DNA of 64,000 nt from Xylaria sp. FL1777 (taxonomy: Eukaryota; Ascomycota; Sordariomycetes; Xylariales; Xylariaceae), in assembly GCA_022578965.1 (NCBI GenBank), contig MU400601.1:62001-126000 (forward strand), written 5' to 3'. How positions within the stretch are numbered: the stretch's first letter is position 1; each line of letters starts with the position of its first letter. Below are positions 20,681 to 31,111 of this stretch, one piece after another. Both the position numbers and the translations under genes were made by a program. Under the pieces are notes generated by a model. It searched no databases. It was not told the DNA's origin and was given only the letters and a program-made list of their open reading frames with translations.

Positions 20681-23407
20681 ATGGGCTCCATACGTCTTGG
20701 CAGCCAGAACACGACAGCAGCAACGACCTGTGCAAGCAGTGGCGGCGGCAGCGGCAGCGGCAGCTCCAGCTCCAAACCCCAAATTATTCTGCCAACAAAA
20801 AAAATCAAAACAAATCCTTCTCCAAACTTGATGAAAATCAACAACGGCGACAGCAAGATCAACCCGACACGAACCGTCTGGTCGACAGCGAAAGAACGGG
20901 GACAGGCAATTATACGCACCGGTAGATCTCCTGCCAAGAAACGTCCCCATATTACGACAATCTCAACGACCCGTACTAATAATAATAATAACAGTGGCGG
21001 TAGCAGCACGACCACGACCACCACCGCTACCATCACCGACACTAACACTGACACTGACACCTATACTACTCAAACCCGTACCGGCACGACGACGACAACG
21101 ACGACGACGACGGCAACGACGGCAACAACAACATCAACTGCAGCACCACAACCGTTGCTGATAGTGTCACCACCACATATCACCACCTCCCCCACAAATC
21201 CCTCGACCCGTGATACGCCACCATCACCACCACTCCCTCCACCAGCAACGACGACGCGGTTACATACACACACGCTCCCGTGTCTTCCTCCCGCCGCCAC
21301 CCGCCCACCTCTAGATATCCGAGATCAAAATGCTGCTCTCGTGCTTGGCCGCGTTTTGAAGGAAAACAAGAAGATGGGCCACGACACCTACGACACCTCC
21401 CTGAACCTCTCCACTACCACCAATGCTCGTCCACAGATGCCACCCCTCAGTGCCTCTGCCGCAAGGGGTATCAATCGGATGCCCCTGACTCCCAAGATAG
21501 CCTCGGTCACAAGACCGGCCCAGCCTCAGACACCCACTGTCGCTGCCGCCAACACCACCGTCACTACCCCCTTACCTAGACGCACGCAACAGCGTCCTAC
21601 CTCTACCATAGCTGCCGCGAATGGCTCGAACCGCGCGCCGTACGATGACCCTGCCAACGTCTCTGCAGCCGCCTTCAGCCCTCATCTGAATAGCAACGTC
21701 ACACCCCGCTCGGGGTCCAGGCAGAGCCGCGTTGACAGCGCAAGCAGCACCCCCAACGGTACCCCGAGCCATGATCGCTCTGATGCCTGGGAGGCCAAAC
21801 CGGCCTTCCCCTTCTCGACCTCCTTGAACCAGGGGGATGTATCACGGAGGCCGTTGGTCACTTTCAACGCCATCAGTCCCGATAGGAGTATGCCCCTAAG
21901 ACAGGACACCACGAATACCCGGGACTCCAAATTCTTTCATGCTAGCGATGCGAAGACGACGCGGCCCACGAGCGCCTCCAAGATGGTGTCTCCAAAGAAC
22001 CCGACTTTCTTCTATGCCAATGGCAGTGGCATGGTCCCTAAATCACCCAGCCCTGCAACTCTGTCACCTCCACTATCTCCCGGCTTGAACCGAAGCCAGG
22101 AGAATGTGTCCAGCAAATTCATGTATGCGAACGGGGCTCCCGAGTTGCGATCTACGCCCCCGCCCATGCTGTCTCGTGGGTCTGGTACAACCGTGCCAAC
22201 CGCTTCGAAAGGTATTGTTCATTCGGCCGCGGCTTTACAACGACCTGCCTCACCCAGCAAGCTGCCTTTGCATTCTCCATCATCTTATAGGAATAGCACA
22301 GGATCCTACAGTGCTGCTATGAGCACTGCTGCTACTCCTACCGCTCATGTCCAGGTTTCTCCCCCACCCTCGTTGGCGCCGTCAACCCCTGGATTACCAC
22401 GTTCTGGTACCACAACTTCGCGGTCCAGTTGTCATTCGCGCTCGGGTAGTTTGGTACATGGAGATGGCGCTTTCGAGCCTTTGAAACCAATAGCGTCTCC
22501 CACCATTGGCCTCTTTCCTCCTGTAAACCTCTCGCCTACGAATCCTCCCCCGCTGACGTTGGCCTCAATTATCCAAGCGGCCGAAGAATTTACGGAGCAC
22601 GAAAATATCGCTTCGCCCGAAGATCAATCCGTGTTGCAGAGCCCTACGAAGTCAACTGGGTCCTCTACAGATCCAGTGACCGAGCTGATTACTAACGCCC
22701 GAAGGGAAAGGAAGGTTCAGGACTTGCAGATCAGGAATGCGTCTCTCGAGGCTATCAACCGCACCCTGGAGCGGCAGCTCCGAAAACAGATAGCCGAATT
22801 GCGAAGTTATCGACGCCTGTCGCGTGCCGGCCGCTTATCCCTGCCTTCTACTACCACCATGTCCAGTCGTGTACCATCAGGGTCTGTGTCGGAGCTAGAA
22901 CTAGAATCTTTGGGACTAGAATCTTTAGGACTATCAGACCTCAGTGAAGAGGACCTATCTATGCAGAACCCAGAAGACGAGTCATTTTCAGATACGGATT
23001 CTGCATTATCTGACTTGAGCCCAGCTGTCCTCGCAGCACGAGACGAAAAGCACCGCGAACGAGACGAAGAACGGCTGAATCTTGACCTGTCCAAGCACCA
23101 GCAAATTCTCGTTGACTCGCAAAAGATCAATCAGAGCATTAAAAGATGTCTTGACTGGACGGAAGAGCTTATCAACGATGGAAAGAAAGCGCTCGAATAT
23201 AAAGTAAGAGTCAGTGACATACGATTGGGTGGTAGAGTATTGGACCCTTTAGACGAGGAAGAGGAGAACTCAAAGTCAATCCTCTCCAACGGCACTATCA
23301 CACTTAACGTCAAGCCTACAGAAGAAGCACCGGAGACCTTAACGAGTTGGGGTATGGCACCTCAAGACCGAGACAGCGGTATAGAGCTTCCCAAAGAAGG
23401 GGGTTAG
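20681..23407 (+). CDS. Ser/Thr/Pro-rich coiled-coil protein, conserved in ascomycetes, function unknown
   Basis: One exon from ATG 20681 encodes 908 residues; an in-frame TAA lies upstream at 20537. Roughly the first 200 residues are Thr/Asn/Ser repeats encoded by AC-rich triplets (near 20970-21130) and may be partly untranslated leader; a later start such as the Met of KKMGHDTYDTS (21375) is possible. The middle is disordered with short repeated motifs: FFHAS, FFYANGS and FMYANGA. The C-terminal third has a predicted coiled coil (RRERKVQDLQIRNASLEAIN and on), an acidic Ser/Leu stretch (ELELESLGLESLGLSDLSEE) and a last helical block (HQQILVDSQKINQSIKRCLD). I recognise no named domain. The pattern suggests a scaffold or regulatory protein; no function is proposed. 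Confidence 0.72.
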   Translation: MGSIRLGSQNTTAATTCASSGGGSGSGSSSSKPQIILPTKKIKTNPSPNLMKINNGDSKINPTRTVWSTAKERGQAIIRTGRSPAKKRPHITTISTTRTNNNNNSGGSSTTTTTTATITDTNTDTDTYTTQTRTGTTTTTTTTTATTATTTSTAAPQPLLIVSPPHITTSPTNPSTRDTPPSPPLPPPATTTRLHTHTLPCLPPAATRPPLDIRDQNAALVLGRVLKENKKMGHDTYDTSLNLSTTTNARPQMPPLSASAARGINRMPLTPKIASVTRPAQPQTPTVAAANTTVTTPLPRRTQQRPTSTIAAANGSNRAPYDDPANVSAAAFSPHLNSNVTPRSGSRQSRVDSASSTPNGTPSHDRSDAWEAKPAFPFSTSLNQGDVSRRPLVTFNAISPDRSMPLRQDTTNTRDSKFFHASDAKTTRPTSASKMVSPKNPTFFYANGSGMVPKSPSPATLSPPLSPGLNRSQENVSSKFMYANGAPELRSTPPPMLSRGSGTTVPTASKGIVHSAAALQRPASPSKLPLHSPSSYRNSTGSYSAAMSTAATPTAHVQVSPPPSLAPSTPGLPRSGTTTSRSSCHSRSGSLVHGDGAFEPLKPIASPTIGLFPPVNLSPTNPPPLTLASIIQAAEEFTEHENIASPEDQSVLQSPTKSTGSSTDPVTELITNARRERKVQDLQIRNASLEAINRTLERQLRKQIAELRSYRRLSRAGRLSLPSTTTMSSRVPSGSVSELELESLGLESLGLSDLSEEDLSMQNPEDESFSDTDSALSDLSPAVLAARDEKHRERDEERLNLDLSKHQQILVDSQKINQSIKRCLDWTEELINDGKKALEYKVRVSDIRLGGRVLDPLDEEEENSKSILSNGTITLNVKPTEEAPETLTSWGMAPQDRDSGIELPKEGG
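20970..21140. repeat. Imperfect ACN/CGA trinucleotide-rich tract inside a gene
   Basis: Within the 5' part of the coiled-coil gene, runs of AAT, ACC, ACT and ACG triplets encode poly-Asn and poly-Thr. It is low-complexity sequence that could vary in length between strains without shifting the frame. Confidence 0.6.
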
Positions 23408-24983
23408 GAGAATATGAGTACAAAGCTCAATCTAAAAATCACCACTCATTACTACGAATTTCTTGAAGTCATAAATGGTTGGGAATGGCACATAGGCATA
23501 CACGATGGCAGCGACGGCGTTGTATACCTTGGGTGGCAAGCTTCACGGCTGGCGAGCCCAGGTTGCTTTTGACTTGGTTCTATTTAGGACTGCCCTTTAT
23601 TTCTTTTCTTTGTCACACTGTACCACCATCAGAACCACTAACAAAATACCCAGAACACTATCATGGATTAGAGTCGGGCACCCACGAACCCATCTTCACC
23701 TCACTCGTCTAATGTCTTCTCCTAAATCTTTTTCTTTTACGATGATACCCCAGTTTATAGCACACCTAACAGAAGAGTTGGTCGAGCAACATGGAGCGCC
23801 CGAACAGGGCAACGTTGCCGGAACGTCGTTCTAGGTTGACGACATGGAGAAGTGTACATAGGCGGATGGATACTTTACATACACGTGTAACATAGGTCAG
23901 ATCATTCTATGTTTATATGCCGACTAGAGACCTCAATCCATGAGATATAACATACAACCTCAAGTATTGACTAAACGGGTGAATTCATATGTCGTTTTAT
24001 AACCGTTGATATTTCGTGTGCAATGGCCTCAAACCGGGGACCAATGGGTAAGATTACTGCGAGATGTTGACTGTGCAATGTTATTTTCCTCCCTTTCCCA
24101 CCTGCAAAGAAGTTCAACATGAATGTGAGTTTTGGGCTTGTAGCCCATCGCCAGCTCGCCTCCTTTTAATCCTACAAGTATTGACTATGAATTATAGACC
24201 CTTGATATGAGATTGCAGTTATCACGACATTCTAGTGAAGTAGGTATCTTGTTAAATTTCCAAGAAACTGAGAGAAGAACAACACATTCTTCTAGAGAAA
24301 CAGTACCCAGTGGTAGTGGCGGTGACGAATTTCGCGTCGGTATAAGTTGCATGACTAATTCAATTACAGTATTCACTCAGTTGCAGTCTTATCGTTACAC
24401 GGTCAATTCTCTTCTATCTTCTCACGTATACAGACTTCTCCCTAACAAATCAGGAACTAAACGAGAACAAGACGAGGAATAGATCAGTCTAATTATGTAG
24501 AGGGGTGATTAAATAACCTGCTATTTGCTAAAGTTTCGCCGAGAAGCTTACTCATCTAAAAGGGTTACTGTCTCTTCTCTCCCCCCTTCTCTTCTCTTAC
24601 CTTGGTAAGGGTGGTGGGATATATGTTTGTGCTGCATGAATCTGTCTATCAAATAGTCCAAAAAAGGAGTCGATGGCGCTCCTCCTCCATGTGTCAAAAA
24701 GCCACCCCTTTCACAAGGAAATAAAACTGTTTATGTTTCTGTACATTCGAGTCCCAGATCCGTTCAATGTTATTTGCAATCGCCACCAGTGCTTTGCCAG
24801 ACTCCCCCTGGTGTGAACCAGTCGATCCACAACCGCTTCCTGCTCATGCAAATGCCTGATTAGGCGGGATGAAATATATTATCTCGAAAAATGCATTCAC
24901 CTTGTGGAGTAACAACACCCTAAGGAGACCATTTGGCATTTAGACATGGCAATTCACGGCTTCTATTTTGTGGCCCTAGAAGG
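23408..24983. other. Convergent 3' spacer of 1.6 kb
   Basis: Lies between the stop of the coiled-coil gene and the stop of the J-protein gene on the other strand. Short frames here (for example 24207-24482) show no known motif. Nothing else is supported. Confidence 0.45.
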
Positions 24984-26712
24984 TTAAGCCGATGTCTCAC
25001 TGGCCCATTTCTTCCCCTCCTTATCCTTGCCTTTCTTTTTGGAGTCCTTCTCTTTCTTCATGGCCGCCTCAGCAACGAGCTGCTCAAAAGCCATGTAATC
25101 ACCTTCTTCCTCGGGTGATCTCTGGGCCTATCAACAATAATTAGTAGTCATTACGTGATAGTTTACTGACATTTTCCCATAAGAGAAGAATGGAATTGGG
25201 GTAGGAGTACAAGTGTCGTGGTCGGGTCCCTACCTTTGATAGAATCTCGGCAAGAAGTACGAGAGCATGAGCGCGTTCTAGACGCTTATTCAGGGGCACC
25301 TTTTTATCGTAGAGCACGCTATCGCAGACCTCGCGCAAGACACCCTGAATTTCGTACTTGCTGCCGCGCCAAGCAGCATTCAGAATCTTGCCGGTGACCT
25401 TTCGTTCATACTCCATCTTCTTCTCGTCCGTCCAGTCTTCGCCTCCGGCTTCCTCCATGCGAGCCATCTCCTCCATGGTGTGTTGCGCGTCGATAGCCGA
25501 AGAAATTGTGCTCCAAGTCTCCTTGAAAAACGTCCCCTTGTCCTTGACACGGCTGAAGAAGCCGCTGATGCCAAGAAACTTCTGGGACTTGAGTAAGGCC
25601 GTGGCCTTGGAGAAGTACACGGCGCCGATAGCATGCAGGATATCGAGACCGAAGCTCTCCATCTTAAGGTTCTCCACCTCGAGGGCCGTTTTTTCCTGGA
25701 AGGCCTTGGTGACGTCGGCTCCCTTGTCCGTCTCTGTCCAGACGGACACCCGGTCGATCAGCTTCCGGGCAAGAGTATCGACACGCTCCTGACGAACCCT
25801 TGCTCGTTCGGCCTCGTAGGCTGCAAGTTTCTCACGCTGTTCCTTGGTCAAGCCCCCCTTCTTCTTCTCTTTCTTCCGCAGCTCTTTTTCTTCCTCGGTT
25901 TGACCCTCTACCCGTGACTCGTCGGACGGACGATCCATAAGTGCAGGCCGGATGGGTATAGCATGTCTGGAAGGAGTCGAGGTGCCAGAAGCACTGGGGG
26001 CGGGCGAGGGCTGCCGAGACGGTATTCGTGTTCCATCCTGGCTAGTTGTAGCTGTTTGAGTCTCCCCGGCCTTCGTCTCGGCCCCTGCTGCGGCCGTTGC
26101 GGGCTTCTCCGGCTCGTCCTCGACGATGACGGTGGGTGTGGGAGCTGAATTGGGGGCAGCGGCGGCATCTTTGGTGCTTTCGTGCAGGGCCTCCTTCGTG
26201 CCGGGGAACTCGGCATCGTCCTGATCTTCGGTTGTGATCTCCATGGCGGTGTTGAGATCCTTCATCAGGCTGATCTCACCGATCCAGTCAACAAAAGCCT
26301 CGCCACCAAAGATGCTGCTGAAGAATTCGGCCGGGTCGACGAAGCCCTCGCCGGGCTTCGCGCTCTCCTTTCCATACTTGTCGTAGGCCGCTCGCAAGTC
26401 CTTGTCGGACAATACTTGGTAGGCTTCGCCAATGTTCTGGAATTTCTCATGCGCCGTGGGATCGTTGGGGTTCTTGTCTAGACGGTGAGGCCGATATGGT
26501 TAGCTACCCAATCGCAAGTGAAGCGCGCAAGCCCTCGGACGGAACGGAATGGAACAGAGCGGGACGGAGCGGGACGGAGCGCAATACAGCGCAACGCAAT
26601 GCGCACCTGGATGATGAACGATGGCGAGCTTGCGGTAAGCCTTTTTTATTTCAAGCTCGGTGGCAGTCGGTTTGACGCCCAGGGCATCGTAGTAGGCGGT
26701 GTCAACAACCAT
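24984..26712 (-). CDS. J-protein of the Caj1/Djp1 type (DnaJ plus X domain)
   Basis: Three exons on the minus strand, join(24984..25127, 25234..26477, 26607..26712) complemented, encode 497 residues. The J domain starts at [19 protein letters not shown] and contains the HPD triad at residues 34-36, which stimulates Hsp70 ATPase activity; intron 1 cuts the Asp codon of the triad. A Pro/Ser/Thr-rich linker and a Lys/Glu-rich coil lead to the DnaJ-associated X domain ([20 protein letters not shown], then [20 protein letters not shown] and [17 protein letters not shown]). The Lys-rich tail follows a conserved [13 protein letters not shown] stretch. In yeast, Djp1 and Caj1 act in the cytosol on import of peroxisomal and mitochondrial precursors. 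The third exon may instead begin six bases later, which would drop two residues. Confidence 0.9.
26545..26600. repeat. Short GGGACGGAGC tandem in intron 1 of the J-protein gene
   Basis: About two full copies plus degenerate ones of a 10-bp GC-rich unit, flanked by GAACG- and GCAAC-like repeats. It lies wholly inside the 129-bp intron 26478-26606. Confidence 0.55.
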
Positions 26713-27905
26713 GCTTGAGCTGCCTGACGTGGGCGTGTGTGTCGTGGGTACGCCGATATGTAGGCAGCAGGTATTTATTTATACGTCTCCGTCGAAGTAC
26801 CGGCACGGCGTGTGTATACGAAGTATAGACGGATGTGTGGATGAAGACGGATGGACGTATGAATTGGGAGAGGAGGGCGTGAAAGTATTTTGGTTCCTTG
26901 GAGGGGCAAGATAAGGTCAGAACGGCGGTCCCGCAGTGTGCCTAGGATTTTGAGAAGCAAAGGGTATCTATCTAGGTATTAGGAACGTAGATGGATAGAG
27001 AAATGCAGATTTCAGGAGACGTGAAGAAGCAGCCAGAGAACAACCTGAAGACGGTCCAGTCAATCCTATGATGTAGCCTGGCTGGTTCAGGTATGACGAC
27101 TTTTTGGCCAAGATAAGACAGCGAGGAATGCGGCACAATTACTTCCTTGTAAGGTAATGTCTTGGCTAGGTACTTAATCTACAGTGTACATGTTTGTCCC
27201 TTAGAACCTTGCGCTATTATGTGTCACGTTAGGTCGTCTACCTAATCCGGGTACTTATTTGCTACCTAATGGAAGGGGTCTTGATTGATATAGGTAGTAC
27301 GGTACGTCCTTGGTAACCTTACGTAACCTGGGTTAGGTTACGTCCTCTTTATAAATAAGAAACAGAGGCTAGAGTAGTAGGTAATTATGAATTTCAAACT
27401 TTCATATGAGTACCTAACATGCATGTTTTTATGGTATCACGAAAATGTTCTACCCGCAGGGATACTCTAGTAGGTAGCTTTTGCCTAGTGTTATCACCGT
27501 GATATCACATCACTCCAAGTACAATAAAATGACACAGCAGCTAGACAGAGAGCCTGTATCCCTCCAAATCCTCTCGCGAGAACAATGGGAAACGCCGAGT
27601 TCTTCTCTGAAGTTCTATTGGCGCAGGATAAAAGTTAGCTTCCTTTATTGGGCTGGAACAATTTCCGGCGTGTTTTACTTTAACTTGCACTTACAGATAT
27701 GAATGAAGCTACGTTTGCTATCACGTACTCTTTCCCTTGACCTTCCACATCGGCCTCTGATGGCTGGCCTATATTCCCGTCAACGGCACGGCGGATAAGC
27801 GGGACGACATCTCCGCGTTGTCCCTAGGTGCAGATGAGACAACCATTCCCTTGTTCTGTGTCTTATATTTCTCGTCGACAACTTACAACGCTCTCTGATA
27901 CTTTC
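26713..27905. other. Spacer of 1.2 kb
   Basis: Contains the promoter of the J-protein gene, several GTAGGTA/ACCTAC motifs (about 27165-27330) and a 57-codon frame at 27531 that may be part of the decayed phosphotransferase next to it but could not be matched. Confidence 0.4.
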
Positions 27906-28405
27906 ATGTTCGATCTATATCCCGAGGAAAACTCGTTCTAGAAAGGTTTCAAGAGACTATTGCACCAACTAATTAGTTGGATCCCCGAACCCAGCAGGAG
28001 GGACCCGTCCTTATTCGCCCACCCGGATTTCGACACTTGGAACTTCATCGTCTCGGAAGACGCTGACTTCCAAGGCTTCATTGACTGGTATGGTGTTGCA
28101 GCCGCACCTCGCACCATCTGCAACTCTATATACCCTGGGTAGCTTATGCGCGACTGGGATCTTGTTATATACGAATATCGGGGCTTAATGGAACAGGAGA
28201 TCAAAGCGGACAGGGTACGGGGGATTTGCCCCCGTGTCTCGCCGACTATCGTTGGGTCTATAAAGGGGCTGTTGCAAAACGCCAAAGACACGACGGCAGT
28301 GTTGATCTTTGCCAAATGTCGGTTATTGTAGATAATATATCAATCACTACGGAGGATCCTCGTCTAAGCGAGATTTTGCGTAGTAAAATCGTGCGAAAAA
28401 TGTGA
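27906..28405 (+). pseudogene. Degraded aminoglycoside-phosphotransferase-type (APH) gene, 3' part
   Basis: The frame reads MFDLYPEENSF, TAG (27939-27941), KGFKRLLHQLISWIPEPS, then FAHPDFDTWNFIVSEDADFQ and GFIDWYGVAAAPRT, ending YPG before a second TAG at 28140-28142. After that it continues LMRDWD. The HPDFDxxNF and IDW elements correspond to the catalytic loop and metal-binding region of fungal APH-family proteins. The second stop sits where the family has Trp (TGG to TAG, a G-to-A change). Around 28215-28235 the frame shifts by one base: downstream the family-like text (CLADYRWVYKGAVAKRQ...) resumes in another frame and ends at TGA 28403-28405. Two nonsense changes and one frameshift make it a pseudogene. 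The N-terminal half was not recovered. Confidence 0.75.
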
Positions 28406-28905
28406 GTTTGGGCGGCGTGAGATAGTGAGTTGGATTGTGTAGAGCTTGTTACTAGGTTCGTAGAGCATAGTGTGGACGTCTCGGTAATGAATGCTCTGCA
28501 GTCAGGATTCATGCATTTATAATACAGGAGGGTCTTTTAAGACGTCGTTGTTTTTACGTAGTATGTACCTGAGCAAGAGCGGCGGTTGCATTAAACTAAA
28601 CTTGGTTTTGTCTACCCTTTCACATGTTACTACCTAATGTAGGTCACGATAGAGTAAACGTTACCAACTTTATGCTTTTCGAAACAACAAGACTTGTAAG
28701 TAGATGATGCATATTCTGCAATTTCAATCTGTAATTATATGTGAAGTTCTTAGAGATAAGAGAACACCATTGAATGAACTACTCACACGTGGCATCTCAC
28801 CGTCAAAATACATGTCATATCTAGACCTGTTTTAAACTCCCTAATGCTGTACCAGGAAATAAAATGACTGGTTTTTTGACCTTTATCTGAGCCTGATCAC
28901 CACCC
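28406..28905. other. Spacer of 500 bp
   Basis: Between the phosphotransferase relic and the stop of the epimerase/reductase gene. No feature is seen. Confidence 0.4.
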
Positions 28906-29852
28906 TTATTTCACCCCAGCAGTCTTCATCCTCTCGAAACATTGCTTATAAGCCTCATGGATTTCGGGCATCGAGTATCCGTACTCCTTGAGCTTGTTCT
29001 CCAACTTGGTCGTATCCAACAAGCAATTACTACGCCCGGCCTTGATCACTTTAGCTTGTTCCTCGACGGTGAAGTTCTTCCACGTGAAGCCGGGGCGGAC
29101 AATATCCCTGAAGAGAGTCAACACCTCATTATGGCTGATAGCACCGGGATTGGTGAAATTGTAGATGCCTGTCTCATTGTGCTCGGCCATCAGGACCGAC
29201 GCGGGTAGCAGATCGGTCAGTATGGTGTTACTGTTGGGTATATCGACTACCCGCTCATACTTGCTGATCTTGGTGACGAAGTTGCGCGGGTGCAGGTCGT
29301 CTGAAACAGGCATGCGCAGGCGTAGAATCAGACAGTTGGGGTAAAACTTCATGATCTATAGAGAAGGGTTAGTACCACATAAGTAAACATTTTCATGGAT
29401 AGTGCCGAGCGTGAGCAGCTCACCTCCTCGACATGGCCCTTCGTCTCGGAGTAGAAGCTACCCTTGAAATTGGCGAGGTCCGTCTCTTTATATCCCGGAC
29501 CACCAATAGGGTGAGCCTCATCGTAGTGGTAGATACAGCCGGTGGCAAAGACGGTGCAGTGGATGCCGGCGAGAGAACAGCAGTCGGTCAGGTTGAGGGT
29601 GCCGATCACGTTGGACCGCATGGTTTCTTGCTTGTGGTCCTCGCACCAGTCGACATTGGGACGCCCGGTGCATCCGGCGCAGTTCAGGACATGAGTAGGC
29701 TTGACTTTGTCCAGCTCGGCCTTGACGGCTTCGCGGTCCTCCATGCGCACGGTGGTCATATAAACTTCCTTTCCTTGGCTCTTCAAGATGGCTTCAAGGT
29801 GGCCGGCCACCCAGCCCTTGCCTCCCCAAATAAGAAAGCGATTTGGCGCCAT
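28906..29852 (-). CDS. NDP-4-keto-6-deoxyhexose 3,5-epimerase/4-reductase (rhamnose synthesis)
   Basis: Two exons on the minus strand, join(28906..29355, 29424..29852) complemented, encode 292 residues. The product is an extended short-chain dehydrogenase with the nucleotide-binding loop WGGKGWVAGH (residues 9-18), NCAGCTGRPNVDWCEDH after the third strand, and the catalytic pair Tyr134/Lys138 in FYSETKG. Proteins of this shape (plant NRS/ER, fungal UG4k6dG-ER) convert UDP-4-keto-6-deoxyglucose to UDP-rhamnose with NADPH. The 4,6-dehydratase that supplies the substrate is not in the window. The 68-bp intron joins GHVEE to IMKFYPNCLILRLRMPVSDD in phase 0. RmlD-type dTDP reductases are related, but the conserved PNVDWCE stretch and length fit the bifunctional fungal enzyme better. 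Confidence 0.87.
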
Positions 29853-30702
29853 GGCGAGTAAATTCCAGTTGATCCGGTAGGAATCCGGGGGATGTGTGTG
29901 ATGGTGAGTATAAGATGAGTTGACGAACGGGCAATGAGCGGTGGCGATGATGTAGCGGGGTAAGAGGGCGGAAAGTTTTAAGTGGACAGGAGAAGTGCGC
30001 GACACGAGGAACGAACGAAATTGCGAGAAGAGCCGATGGGAAGGACCACGGAATGGACAGATATCCGTATCACGTATACGAGATCTCAGGCAGGCAGGCA
30101 AGCTAGAGGGTTTGGGACCAGAGCGTACCTACCAAGGGAGGAAAGAAAAGAAGGGCAGTCATGACCTTTAGGTAGCTACCTTTGTGAGCTACCTTTGTGA
30201 GCCGATTGACCTGTTGGAGCAGCACAACCCAGCATCAATACTGAACACACATGGCTGCACAAGCAATCTCCAATGTCTTGAGAGCTTCAATTTTCGCCCC
30301 AATAGTCTTTTCTATCTGAGACCAAGTATTTGCCTTTGTTTCTCATGTATATTACGATTCAGACACATCTAATTGCTTGTATATGATGAGGCTTCCAAGC
30401 TACCTGAGGCATCTGCTAAGGTCACCTAGGTGGGGAGGTTAGTAGATTACGATACCTAACTAACCTGTACTCGTATAATACAGTACGTCCACGTATCGCT
30501 GTTGTGCGCACTAGTAACTAGGTACTTATATTATAGTATATATACTCAAAAGTGGTTAGATTTCCTACTATTGAATTGAGCCAATGCATCAATTCTGCTT
30601 TCCTTGTAAAATCAAACTGCTTGTCTGTTATTAAGAAGGCTCATATGTTCCTATCGACAAATTAACACGTACACTCTCTTGCTACACTACCTAACCTCAA
30701 GT
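29853..30702. other. Promoter of the epimerase gene and unique spacer up to the transposon
   Basis: 850 bp. It includes a direct repeat of about 17 bp (TAGCTACCTTTGTGAGC-like) near 30172-30200 and no coding region. The last bases, TA at 30703-30704, form the target duplication of the element that follows. Confidence 0.5.
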
Positions 30703-30886
30703 TATCCCTTTAAGTGCTGTTCTGGCTCTGTGACATTTATAAGTGGAATAGTGGGGCTTTTATGCAACTATTGTATAACTAGATGCAACTAATGAGGAAT
30801 TCGTATACTGCTTAAATAGAAGTTTGATTAGGTATAGGCGCATCACGTGAAGGTTGCATAAAAGCCCCGCTATTCCACTTTTAATG

Positions 30887-30890
30887 TAGC
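30887..30890. repeat. Left target-site duplication (TAGC) of the LTR element
   Basis: TAGC directly before the left LTR, repeated at 36492-36495 directly after the right LTR. A 5-bp reading (GTAGC/ATAGC) is possible if the LTR ends one base earlier. Confidence 0.75.
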
Positions 30891-31111
30891 TATGCCTTCT
30901 GAATACTGGCCCAGAACCTTGTAATTACTACGTAGAGTTAGGTCTGTACTTAAAAAGGTAGATGTTAAAAAAAAGACATTTTCTGAGTATAGTACTAAAA
31001 AACTATATATAAATACTACTAATTTAAGTAAAGCTAGTTCGTGCTTTTTAAGTTTTTATATAATAACTATTATATAATATATATTATAGCTTATGTTATT
31101 TAAAAGCTATA
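30891..31111. repeat. Left LTR (outer half intact, inner half RIP-mutated)
   Basis: Up to about base 30985 this copy keeps G or C where the right LTR has A or T. From about 31017 on it has A or T where the right LTR keeps G or C. It starts TATGCCTTCT. Confidence 0.85.
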
